Numbered from the stretch's first letter, positions 1-6,692 are shown. The stretch is DNA of 33,404 nucleotides from Treponema sp. (GCA_031267675.1 JAIRYT010000087.1:1-33404), one strand, 5' to 3'. Notes: generated by a model from the sequence alone, not told the origin. Translations and numbers: made by a program.

Positions 1-112
1 ACGGCGGAAAAATCGTGGTTACCACCGACAGTCTTCCGTCATCGGGGCGTTGAGCGGCGCAGGCGGAAAACACAAGTACGCATACCGCCGCGATTCCTAA
101 AATCTTTTTCAT
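1..112 (-). CDS. znuA: Zinc ABC transporter substrate-binding lipoprotein (ZnuA/TroA family), N-terminal part
   Basis: Only the first 37 codons are in the window; the gene continues beyond position 1. The start at 112 is preceded by a good ribosome site (AAGGAG). The N-terminus is a lipoprotein signal peptide: Lys2-Lys3, a hydrophobic stretch, and a lipobox FSAC with Cys18 as the lipidation site. The mature part then reads LSVVTTIFPP, typical of the first beta strand of cluster A-I metal-binding proteins. It would capture Zn2+ (or Mn2+) in the periplasm and deliver it to the ZnuB permease. The neighbouring Fur-type regulator and znuCB support this. Metal specificity cannot be read from the visible part. 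Confidence 0.85.
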   Translation of the reverse strand, partial: MKKILGIAAVCVLVFSACAAQRPDDGRLSVVTTIFPP

Positions 113-174
113 ATCATTCTCCTTGTTATTTTTAACCGCGGACCGAACCGCAGTATATTCCCCCCTGAAAGCCC

Positions 175-188
175 GCCGGTTTACCGGC
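175..188. repeat. Inverted repeat in the zur-znuA gap
   Basis: GCCGGT-TT-ACCGGC, a perfect 6-bp inverted repeat around TT, with flanks GCC and GGC extending it after a mismatch. It lies 63 bases upstream of znuA. No T-run follows on the minus strand, so it is a poor terminator. It may be an mRNA hairpin between zur and znuA. Confidence 0.5.
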
Positions 189-214
189 AGGCTGAGCCAG
201 CGAACAAATTCGCA

Positions 215-229
215 AGCTGCGCAGCAGCT
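215..229. repeat. Short hairpin in the zur-znuA gap
   Basis: AGCTGC-GCA-GCAGCT, a 6-bp stem with a 3-base loop. It is the middle of three consecutive inverted repeats in the 143-base gap between zur and znuA. Its function is unknown. Confidence 0.4.
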
Positions 230-236
230 CGGGGAT

Positions 237-250
237 TGACCTTTAGGTCA
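237..250. repeat. Palindrome TGACCTTTAGGTCA, copy 1
   Basis: A perfect palindromic core, TGACCT-TT-AGGTCA, starting five bases beyond the zur stop codon on the minus strand. Flanks GGGA and TCCC extend the stem with one mismatch. The same 14 bases recur at 5849-5862 upstream of purA. It could be a regulator site or a dispersed palindromic element. No T-run follows. Confidence 0.55.
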
Positions 251-255
251 CTCCC

Positions 256-678
256 TCAGGCACACTGACCGCAGATACCGTAAAACACCGTTCGTAGCAG
301 ATTGATGCTAAATTGGTGTTCCTTTAAAACATGACCGCGCACAGTATCCAGCACATCGCAGTCAAGGTGAAAAAGCTCGCCGCATTTTTCGCATTTAAGA
401 TGAAAGTGTTCCCGGCATTCCAGGCCTTTTTCCACATACTGATAACAGGCGCTTTCGCCTTCTTCAAGAAAGTAACGGCGTACCTGCCCCGCTTCGACCA
501 GTTTTTCCAGATGGCGGTAAATGGTTGTTTTGCCGACCGCCGGTTTAAGCGCGCCAAAATGGGCCGCTATGGCGCCTGCGGTAATGTGCCCGCCGCTTGA
601 CGCTTTAAGATAGGAAAGAATTTCGTTCCCCTGGCGGGTGTGATAACTTCCCCGGGGCTTTGTACCCTGCTCGTTCAT
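256..678 (-). CDS. zur: Fur-family zinc uptake regulator (Zur-like)
   Basis: A 140-residue protein of normal Fur-family length. Residues 15-75 form the winged-helix DNA-binding domain (TTIYRHLEKLVEAGQV is the recognition region). Residues 85-140 form the metal-binding and dimerisation domain, with HFHLKC-EKC (His91, His93, Cys96, Cys99), His104 and a C-terminal CGQC (Cys136, Cys139) that completes a structural Cys4 zinc site. The ATG at 678 follows AGGAGG at good spacing. In the family, zinc-bound Zur represses zinc uptake genes. The position between znuA and the divergent znuCB makes zinc the best guess over iron or peroxide sensing. It is probably autoregulated through the shared operator at 764-802. 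Confidence 0.85.
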   Translation of the reverse strand: MNEQGTKPRGSYHTRQGNEILSYLKASSGGHITAGAIAAHFGALKPAVGKTTIYRHLEKLVEAGQVRRYFLEEGESACYQYVEKGLECREHFHLKCEKCGELFHLDCDVLDTVRGHVLKEHQFSINLLRTVFYGICGQCA

Positions 679-739
679 ACGGAACCTCCTGTTCAGCGGA
701 TGAATTTAGGAGCCGGTCCGCAGAGGCCCCTTCGCCGCC

Positions 740-769
740 AATGTAGCAGAGAATCTGCCAGCGTGTCAA
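740..769 (-). promoter_or_regulatory. Predicted sigma-70 promoter for zur (and znuA)
   Basis: On the minus strand there is TTGACA (764-769), 18 bases, then TACATT (740-745). It lies about 60 bases upstream of the zur start and points towards it. Predicted from consensus only. Confidence 0.6.
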
Positions 770-802
770 TATGAAACTGGGTTTTATTTTCATATTTTGA
801 CA
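764..802. promoter_or_regulatory. Candidate Zur operator between divergent promoters
   Basis: Arms TGTCAATATGAAA (764-776) and TTTCATATTTTGACA (788-802) form an imperfect inverted repeat with a two-base insertion in one arm. The outer ends are the two -35 boxes facing away from each other, so one bound dimer could block both zur/znuA and znuCB. Assignment to Zur is inferred from position and symmetry. Confidence 0.55.
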
Positions 803-825
803 AGATTTTTTCTTTTTGATACAAT
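797..825 (+). promoter_or_regulatory. Predicted sigma-70 promoter for znuCB
   Basis: TTGACA (797-802), 17 bases, TACAAT (820-825): a near-consensus promoter. The -10 box ends only five bases before the znuC ATG at 831, so the transcript would have almost no leader. Confidence 0.65.
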
Positions 826-830
826 GGGGT

Positions 831-1601
831 ATGGAACTGCTCCACTGTAAAGATATTGCCTTCTCCTATGACAGCCTGACCGTTCTTAGGGGGATTAGCT
901 TTGCCGTCAACGCGGGCGAAACGCTCTGCATTGTCGGGGAAAACGGATCCGGCAAAACGACGCTGCTCAGGGGTCTTTTGGGGCTGCTTAAACCGAGCGG
1001 CGGCAGCATTGAACGCAGGTTGTACGCCGGCGGCATCGGCTATCTGCCGCAGGAAAGTTCCCTGCAAAAGGACTTTCCCGCGACCGTTTACGAGGCGGTG
1101 CTTTCGGGGCGCCAAAGCTGCCGGGGGCTCTGGCCGTTTTACACCAAAGCGGATAAGGCGGCGGTCAACGCCAATCTGGAGCGGACGGGACTTGCCGGGC
1201 TTTCGGGGCGCTGTTTTCGCGAATTGTCCGGCGGCCAGCGGCGCAGGGCGCTTTTGGCGCGGGCGCTCTGCGCCGCCGGAATCGGCGAAGCCAAAACGAC
1301 GAAAAACCCAGGCATCCTTATTCTGGATGAACCGGCGTCCGGCCTTGATCCCCTGGTTCAGCGGGATCTCTACGCCGTCCTGCGCAGCGTCAATTCAGAA
1401 CTTGCTATTACGATCATTATGGTTTCCCACGAACTGGAAGGCGTGCTCGAACTGGCGGACAAAATACTCCATATCGGGGAACACGCCGGCGGCGGAACAA
1501 CGCTCTTTTACGGATCCTGCGCGGACTACCGCGCATCCGAAGCGGGGCGGCGTTTTTTGCACCAGCGAAAATTCAGCGGAATAAAACAGGAGGCGGTATG
1601 A
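831..1601 (+). CDS. znuC: Zinc ABC transporter ATP-binding protein
   Basis: A 256-residue ABC ATPase that would power zinc import through ZnuB. Walker A is GENGSGKT (residues 36-43), the signature LSGGQ is at 132-136, and Walker B ILILDE is at 162-167, followed by the D-loop ASGLDP. A Gln-loop (YLPQ) precedes the helical domain, and the switch His is in VSHELEG. A short Lys/Thr-rich insert (GEAKTTKNP) precedes Walker B. I chose the ATG at 831 because an in-frame TTG at 816 would lie inside the promoter. The ATG lacks a proper ribosome site and sits next to the -10 box, so the message may be leaderless. The stop overlaps the znuB start by four bases (ATGA). Confidence 0.9.
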   Translation: MELLHCKDIAFSYDSLTVLRGISFAVNAGETLCIVGENGSGKTTLLRGLLGLLKPSGGSIERRLYAGGIGYLPQESSLQKDFPATVYEAVLSGRQSCRGLWPFYTKADKAAVNANLERTGLAGLSGRCFRELSGGQRRRALLARALCAAGIGEAKTTKNPGILILDEPASGLDPLVQRDLYAVLRSVNSELAITIIMVSHELEGVLELADKILHIGEHAGGGTTLFYGSCADYRASEAGRRFLHQRKFSGIKQEAV

Positions 1602-2962
1602 GCGGCGCGGTGAATGTTATTATCAGCATGTTTTCGTATACCTTTATTGTACGGGCGGTGATTGTCGGCCTTTTGGTATCGCTCTGCGCCAGTCTGCTTG
1701 GCGTAAGCCTTGTACTTAAGCGCTATTCCATGATTGGAGACGGCCTTTCCCATGTGGGTTTTGGAAGTCTTGCCGTGGCGACCGCGTTGAACATGGCGCC
1801 GCTGGCAGTGTCAATACCGACGGTTATCGCCGCCGCGTTTCTGCTGCTGCGTTTAAGTGAAAATTCAAAGATTAAGGGGGATGCGGCAATCGCGCTTTTT
1901 TCGACCGGGGCGCTGGCAATCGGCGTTATGGTGATTTCGGTGACAACCGGAATGAACACCGATGTCTGCAATTATCTGTTTGGCAGCATACTTGCCATGA
2001 GCAAGTCCGATGTCCGGCTAAGCATTGTGCTTTCGGTTTCGGTACTTACGCTTTTTGTTTTGTTTTATAACAAAATTTTTGCCGTTACCTTTGACGAAAA
2101 TTTTGCGCGGGCATCGGGAATCAAGGCGGGGCTTTACAACATGATCATCGCCCTTTTAACCGCGGTCACCATTGTCCTGGGCATGCGCATGATGGGGGCG
2201 CTTCTTATTTCGAGCCTTATTATCTTTCCCGCCCTTTCGTCAATGCGGCTTTTAAAAAGTTTCCGCGCGGTGACATTTTCTTCGGCGCTTGTTTCGGTCG
2301 CCTGTTTCTTTGCGGGCATTGTCGCTTCCTATGTTTTTGCCATTCCTACCGGCGCAAGCGTGGTGATCTTTAACATGCTTGTATTTACTACGTTTTGGAT
2401 TTTGAGTACACTTAAAGGCAGAATGAAAACAAACATACTGCGAGCCGTTCCGCTTCTTTTACTCCTTGCCGGATGCAGACGGGGTCCGGTGCTTTCTACT
2501 CCCATGAACGAGGCGGGGACCCGTTCGGTCGGGCTGCCCGACAACGTCAAGGCGCCCATCGTTATTTTGCCCAGTCCTCCCCAGGCCGGTAAGGACGGCA
2601 TTGTCGAAATAAAAGAAAAAATGTTCATCGCCCAGACAAACGACGTCTACCTTAACGCCGAAGATTATCTGGGAAAGATATTTAAACTTGAAGGTCTTTT
2701 TAAATCAGACAGTTATGCCGATCTTTCACGGACCTACTGCTTTGTCCTGCGAAACGGCCCGGGCTGCTGCGGCAACGACGGCAGCGTCGGTTTTGAAGTT
2801 TCCTGGGGCGAAGACAAACCCATGCCCAAAAATGACGACTGGGTCGAGGCGGTCGGCACGCTTAGTTACTACGAGGAAGATGACTTTCCCTATTTGTATC
2901 TGGCGCTCAGTTCCCTTACCGTCAAGAACGGTAAACGCGGCGCCGAATATGTAGTCCAGTAA
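1598..2962 (+). CDS. znuB: Zinc ABC transporter permease (ZnuB, ABC-3 family) fused in frame to a lipoprotein-like C-terminal module
   Basis: 454 residues, whereas ZnuB-type permeases are usually 260-290. Residues 1-275 are a complete ABC-3 permease with about eight hydrophobic segments and the conserved motifs GDGLSHVGFG and MMGALLISSLIIFPA. The reading frame then continues without a stop into Met276, a basic n-region, a Leu-rich core and LLAGC (Cys293), a textbook lipoprotein signal. A soluble domain of about 130 residues follows, containing GPGCCGNDGSVGFEV. It may be made as one protein, cleaved at Cys293, or partly started at the internal ATG (2423). The start overlaps znuC, so translation is coupled. 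The stop is one base from the convergent guaA stop. Confidence 0.85.
   Translation: MSGAVNVIISMFSYTFIVRAVIVGLLVSLCASLLGVSLVLKRYSMIGDGLSHVGFGSLAVATALNMAPLAVSIPTVIAAAFLLLRLSENSKIKGDAAIALFSTGALAIGVMVISVTTGMNTDVCNYLFGSILAMSKSDVRLSIVLSVSVLTLFVLFYNKIFAVTFDENFARASGIKAGLYNMIIALLTAVTIVLGMRMMGALLISSLIIFPALSSMRLLKSFRAVTFSSALVSVACFFAGIVASYVFAIPTGASVVIFNMLVFTTFWILSTLKGRMKTNILRAVPLLLLLAGCRRGPVLSTPMNEAGTRSVGLPDNVKAPIVILPSPPQAGKDGIVEIKEKMFIAQTNDVYLNAEDYLGKIFKLEGLFKSDSYADLSRTYCFVLRNGPGCCGNDGSVGFEVSWGEDKPMPKNDDWVEAVGTLSYYEEDDFPYLYLALSSLTVKNGKRGAEYVVQ
2423..2962 (+). other. Internal lipoprotein-like module inside the znuB frame (possible separate start)
   Basis: The ATG at 2423 is in frame with znuB and has a weak ribosome-site match (AAAGG, 4 bases upstream). 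From it the product would be 179 residues with a complete lipoprotein signal; Cys is the 18th residue. The mature part has a region of about 125 residues with a CC motif (GPGCCGND). By eye this resembles the C-terminal domain of the DUF1980/TIGR03943 family. That likeness is tentative. Extra periplasmic metal handling by the transporter would fit but is inference. Confidence 0.45.
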
Positions 2963-2963
2963 C

Positions 2964-4580
2964 TTATTCCCACTCTATCGTGGAAGGCGGCTTGCTCGAA
3001 ACATCATAGGTTACGCGGCCTATCTCTTCTACCGTATTGGTGATCAGCGTTGAAATTTCGACCAGGTCCGCCGGCGGAAACGGGTACACGTCGGCGGTCA
3101 TGCCGTCTTCGCTGGTAACAGCCCGCAGCGCCAGAACCCAGCCGTATTTGCGTATATCTCCCGCCACCCCGACGGAGCGGACGGGGAGCAGCACGGCAAA
3201 CGCCTGCCAGATTTCATCGTAAAGGCTTTTGCCGCTTGTCTTTGACACGCGTTTTTTTAATTCATCAATATAAATCGCGTCCGCCCTGCGCAGGATGTCG
3301 CATTTTTCCATGCTGACTTCGCCGGGTATGCGCACGGCAAGTCCGGGACCGGGAAAGGGATGCCGGCGCAAAACCTCGCCGTCTACGCCCAAAAGCCCGC
3401 CAAGGACGCGTACTTCGTCCTTGTACAATTTATCCAGCGGTTCAATAATTTTGCCCTGTCCGCGTTTTGCGTCGACAAGGGGGCTTCCTACATTGTGATG
3501 ACTTTTGATCACGCGGGCTTTTTTGCCGACTCCCCTGCCGCTTTCGACAAGGTCGGTGTAAAGCGTACCCTGCGCCAAAAAACAGGAATCGTCCAATCCA
3601 AGCCGCGCCACTTCGCGCCCCTGAATCGTAATAAAAAGATCGCCGATACATTTTCGTTTTTCTTCGCTGTCGCTTTTTCCCTTAAGGGCCGAAAGAAATT
3701 CATCCCCGCACCTGATAATATGAAGATTCTTTGCGCCTGATTTTTTGAGCGCCGCTTCTACCTGAACGGTTTCGTCTTTGCGCATAAGGCCGGTGTCCAT
3801 GTACATAAGATGAACCTGGGAGGCCGGCAGTATTTTTAGAAGAAGCGCGGCAACAACGGTAGAATCGACTCCCCCCGAAACAAGAAGGAGCACCGGAGCG
3901 GCGCCTACACGGGAGCGCAGTTCCTGTGTAACTTCGTCAATGTACGCTTCCATGGTCCATGTTTTTTTACAAAGACAGGCGGTAAATACAAAGGCCCCCA
4001 GAATATCCATGCCGTTTTCGCAGTGGCTTGCTTCCGGATGAAACTGCAGGCCGTACCAGGGTTTTTCGCGGTGAAAAACAATCGCGGGAAGACCGGAAGC
4101 GCTTTTTGCCGCCAAAACAAATCCGGGGGCCAGGCGGGCGACGGAATCTCCGTGGCTCATCCACGCGGTAAATCCCTTTTTGGGTAATTTGGCCGCTTTT
4201 AAAAAAACCGTTCCCCGAAGCGGCAGCTTTTTACCCCGCGCCGGCAGCACCGTTTCGCCGCCGTATTCATGACGCGCCATTGACTCCACAAGGCCGCCGT
4301 TGTCAAAGTTCATGCGCTGGAGGCCGTAACAAACACCAAGCAGGGGAAGGCCGCAGCGATATATCACCTGGTCGGGAGCGGGGCTGCCGGGTTCGTACAC
4401 CGATTCAGGCGAACCGGAAAGAATTATTCCGCGAATACTCGATGTACCGCCCGGCGAAAGCATTCCGGACAGATCCGCGTCTCCGGGAAGAATTTCGGTA
4501 TAGACGCCAAGCTGCCGTATCCGCCTTCCGATAAGCGCTGTTGTTTGGCTTCCAAAATCCAAAATTAAAATTTTATCCAC
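2964..4580 (-). CDS. guaA: GMP synthase (glutamine-hydrolysing)
   Basis: Converts XMP to GMP using ATP and glutamine, the last step of guanine nucleotide synthesis. The class I amidotransferase domain covers about residues 1-205: nucleophile Cys84 in GVCYGLQ, His181 and Glu183 in QFHPEA. The ATP-pyrophosphatase domain has the P-loop SGGVDS (235-240). The C-terminal dimerisation domain ends in the conserved KPPSTIEWE. At 538 residues it is slightly longer than the usual 510-525; an extra loop near residues 33-48 accounts for some of this. The start is GTG at 4580, preceded by AAAGG. It lies 20 bases after purA on the same strand, so the two are probably co-transcribed. Confidence 0.95.
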   Translation of the reverse strand: MDKILILDFGSQTTALIGRRIRQLGVYTEILPGDADLSGMLSPGGTSSIRGIILSGSPESVYEPGSPAPDQVIYRCGLPLLGVCYGLQRMNFDNGGLVESMARHEYGGETVLPARGKKLPLRGTVFLKAAKLPKKGFTAWMSHGDSVARLAPGFVLAAKSASGLPAIVFHREKPWYGLQFHPEASHCENGMDILGAFVFTACLCKKTWTMEAYIDEVTQELRSRVGAAPVLLLVSGGVDSTVVAALLLKILPASQVHLMYMDTGLMRKDETVQVEAALKKSGAKNLHIIRCGDEFLSALKGKSDSEEKRKCIGDLFITIQGREVARLGLDDSCFLAQGTLYTDLVESGRGVGKKARVIKSHHNVGSPLVDAKRGQGKIIEPLDKLYKDEVRVLGGLLGVDGEVLRRHPFPGPGLAVRIPGEVSMEKCDILRRADAIYIDELKKRVSKTSGKSLYDEIWQAFAVLLPVRSVGVAGDIRKYGWVLALRAVTSEDGMTADVYPFPPADLVEISTLITNTVEEIGRVTYDVSSKPPSTIEWE

Positions 4581-4600
4581 AGTTACCTTTACGCGCGGTA

Positions 4601-5827
4601 TCAGGCGCGCCAGGGACTTTTTCGTATAATGGTGGCTTTGCGCTCATACCCGACAGAGACAATGCTGATTGGCGTTTCGCAAAAGCGCTCAATAAATTCA
4701 ATATACTCCATGGCCGAGATTGGAAATTCCTCGTAGGTAAGCCTGTCGGCAAGATTCCGTTTCCATCCGGGGAACGATCTAAGCACCGGTTTGGCATTGT
4801 TAAGATCATCGATGGACGAAGGAAATTCTTCTACTATGCGGTTTCCAATACGGTACGCGACACAGGCTTTAACTTCGTCAAGGGTGTCGTACACGTCAAG
4901 GTGAGTCATTACCAGCGAATCAATTGAATTGGTCATGCAGGCATACCGGAGCGCGACAAGATCAAGGTAGCCGCAGCGCCTGGGCCTTCCGGTGGTAACG
5001 CCGTACTCGCGGCCTGTCTCGCGGACAAAGCGGCACAATTCATCTTCTGAGTCATTGTCAAATTCACTGGGAAAGGGGCCGTTGCCTACCCGCGTTGTGT
5101 ACGCCTTAAACACGCCCAGTACCGCATCCAGCGCGCGCGGACCGACACAGCCGCCGACTGCCGCTCCCGCCGCGCAGGACATGCCGCTTGAAACATAGGG
5201 GTAGGTTCCGTGATCCAGATCGAGCAGCGTTCCCTGCGCGCCTTCAAAAAGCGTCTGCGCGTTATGGCGGTGTTTTAGATAATAGGAAAGATCAACCACC
5301 ATTGGTTTAAGGCGCTCGATAAACGGTTCGATAAATTCACGGTCCGCCTTTTCCAGATTGTCCATTCGCTGTTTCCAGAAAAGGTCTGCAAAGCGGATTC
5401 CGTCCCGTTCGCTCTTCATGGAATAGGCAATGCCGATTCCCCGGCCCGTGGTACCAATGGGCTGGGTACGTTTACTGTCGCGGTCGCGGTCAATTTGGGT
5501 ATAGCGTGGAAAAACAATGTGGGCCCGGTCGGCGATAAATACGCGGCCGTCGGTTTCGATTCCCCGCTCGTTGAGCATGGCAAGCTCTTTGAACATGGCG
5601 TCCGGATCGATAACCATGCCCGCGCCAAGCACGACCATTTTATCAGGATATAAAATACCCGAAGGGATCAGGTGAAGCGCGTATTCTTCATCGTTAAGGA
5701 CAATGGTGTGCCCGGCGTTGGCGCCGCCCGAAAAACGTACGATAATCTGAGCCTCGTTGGCCAGATAATCAACAATTTTACCCTTGCCCTCATCGCCCCA
5801 CTGGGCGCCGATAACAACCAGTTTCAT
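4601..5827 (-). CDS. purA: Adenylosuccinate synthetase
   Basis: Catalyses the GTP-dependent joining of IMP and aspartate, the committed step to AMP. Seen motifs: GDEGKGK (residues 11-17), GANAGH (35-40), the IMP-binding GTTGRGIG, TTRVGNGPFP and TTGRPRRCGYLD. 408 residues is slightly short for the family (about 425-430), but both ends align with known N- and C-terminal patterns. The ATG at 5827 has no recognisable ribosome site; a perfect palindrome lies 20-41 bases upstream. With guaA just downstream, the operon controls both exits from IMP. Confidence 0.95.
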   Translation of the reverse strand: MKLVVIGAQWGDEGKGKIVDYLANEAQIIVRFSGGANAGHTIVLNDEEYALHLIPSGILYPDKMVVLGAGMVIDPDAMFKELAMLNERGIETDGRVFIADRAHIVFPRYTQIDRDRDSKRTQPIGTTGRGIGIAYSMKSERDGIRFADLFWKQRMDNLEKADREFIEPFIERLKPMVVDLSYYLKHRHNAQTLFEGAQGTLLDLDHGTYPYVSSGMSCAAGAAVGGCVGPRALDAVLGVFKAYTTRVGNGPFPSEFDNDSEDELCRFVRETGREYGVTTGRPRRCGYLDLVALRYACMTNSIDSLVMTHLDVYDTLDEVKACVAYRIGNRIVEEFPSSIDDLNNAKPVLRSFPGWKRNLADRLTYEEFPISAMEYIEFIERFCETPISIVSVGYERKATIIRKSPWRA

Positions 5828-5846
5828 GTGGGTATAAGTCTATGAC

Positions 5847-5868
5847 AGATTGACCTTTAGGTCAATCT
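5847..5868. repeat. Perfect palindrome upstream of purA, copy 2 of TGACCTTTAGGTCA
   Basis: Ten complementary bases on each side of a central TT (AGATTGACCT and AGGTCAATCT), the longest perfect palindrome noticed in the window. The 14-base core matches the site at 237-250. It lies 20 bases from the purA start, where an operator or leader hairpin could act on purA-guaA. It could equally be a dispersed repeat. Confidence 0.6.
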
Positions 5869-5914
5869 AATACCAACCATGCCGCGCATAGTTGTCAGTC
5901 ACGGGATTGGGGGA

Positions 5915-6175
5915 TTATGTTTCGTGTTTGCCGGTGGGGCTGTGTTTGCAGCCCATGACGCTGGCGCCGACCAAAGCGCCGCAGTAGATACATTTGCTGG
6001 CGCCGTGCCCGTGAATGTGTTTGCGGGTAGGCGTTTGCAGACATCCGTTTCCATAGGACGAGGAACCGCAGTAAATACAGTGTTTTTCGCCGGTATTGTG
6101 CTGATGCAGCCCATTAATACTCTTGGGACAGCCAGAGCCGAATTTTGTCGATCCGCAATGAACGCATTTAGACAT
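5915..6175 (-). CDS. Small protein of three 29-residue Cys/His zinc-ribbon-like repeats
   Basis: 86 residues, almost entirely repeats. Each unit is KC-x2-C-G-S/A followed by Gly-rich residues and GC, then one to three His and a Gly-Lys-His turn. Cysteines fall at 4, 7, 16; 33, 36, 45; and 62, 65, 76, a spacing of 29 between units. His fall at 24, 26, 32, 53, 55, 57, 78 and 84. This is a metal-binding arrangement, probably zinc, possibly several ribbons. The ATG at 6175 has a good ribosome site (AGGAGA). It lies downstream of the chagasin-like gene on the same strand. No specific function is known to me. The zinc locus nearby makes metal storage or sensing a thought, not evidence. Confidence 0.75.
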   Translation of the reverse strand: MSKCVHCGSTKFGSGCPKSINGLHQHNTGEKHCIYCGSSSYGNGCLQTPTRKHIHGHGASKCIYCGALVGASVMGCKHSPTGKHET

Positions 6176-6191
6176 ACATACTCTCCTGTTT

Positions 6192-6222
6192 CAGGTATGG
6201 GCGGCAGTACCGCCGGTCCATA
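6192..6222 (-). other. Hairpin just upstream of the Cys-rich protein gene
   Basis: Outer stem GGTATG/CATACC plus inner stem GGCGG/CCGCC on the minus strand, ending seven bases upstream of the AGGAGA ribosome site of the next gene. No T-run follows, so it is not a typical terminator. It could be an mRNA processing or translation-control element. Confidence 0.45.
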
Positions 6223-6263
6223 CCTTGTTATCGGAAAAAACAGCAGCCTTGTTTACCGTTTGC

Positions 6264-6656
6264 CTATTGCCTGACCGCGCTCACGCCAAGGGATTGGTCG
6301 ACGGTAATCACATATACGGCGCCCGCCGACGGAGGCCGGGATTCCCAGGGCCGGGCATAACTAAAGCGCAGGGTGGTTGTTCCCGGTTTAAGCGGCTCAA
6401 AGACAAAGGTAAAACTTCCCCCCGCTCCGGCGCGGACGGCGGCCCCCTCGACATATTCGCCGGCGGCCTTTTCGCGGATAATTCCCGCCTGCGACGAAGT
6501 GTACGACCAGGAATAGCCCGTGGTAATGTTGCCGGGCAGTTCGATTACCAGATCGACCGGTACCGGCGCTATGTCTTCTACCGGCTGCGGTTTTTCCGGC
6601 GCGGCGCCGGCGCAGGCCGCAAGCAGTATCGCAATTCCCCACACAAGGTTTTTCAT
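6264..6656 (-). CDS. Chagasin-type (MEROPS I42) cysteine peptidase inhibitor, lipoprotein
   Basis: 130 residues. An N-terminal lipoprotein signal with lipobox LAAC (Cys15) is followed by a Pro-rich spacer and a single inhibitor domain. All three binding-loop motifs of the family are recognisable: NITTGYSW (usual NPTTGY), GAGG (GxGG), and RPWE (RPW/F). Family members block papain-like cysteine proteases. Here the protein would be anchored to an envelope membrane, guarding against host or self proteases. The ATG at 6656 is fixed by an in-frame stop directly before it. It has no ribosome site but overlaps the stop of a 10-codon ORF, so it is probably translated by coupling. Confidence 0.85.
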   Translation of the reverse strand: MKNLVWGIAILLAACAGAAPEKPQPVEDIAPVPVDLVIELPGNITTGYSWSYTSSQAGIIREKAAGEYVEGAAVRAGAGGSFTFVFEPLKPGTTTLRFSYARPWESRPPSAGAVYVITVDQSLGVSAVRQ

Positions 6657-6685
6657 TTACGGACCGGATTTATTTTCATCATCAT
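6653..6685 (-). CDS. Putative 10-codon leader ORF coupled to the inhibitor gene
   Basis: Reads MMMKINPVRK, then TGA, which overlaps the ATG of the chagasin-like gene (ATGA). An AGGT ribosome-like site lies just upstream. The following gene has no ribosome site of its own, which supports re-initiation. The peptide itself may have no function. Confidence 0.45.
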   Translation of the reverse strand: MMMKINPVRK

Positions 6686-6692
6686 TACCTGA

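Noticed and set aside
816-830. TTG start giving znuC five extra residues
   Set aside because: This stretch overlaps the predicted -10 box and has no ribosome site; the ATG at 831 fits the family N-terminus.
3360-3740. 126-codon frame opposite guaA
   Set aside because: Antisense to conserved GMP synthase sequence; no ribosome site or recognisable domain.
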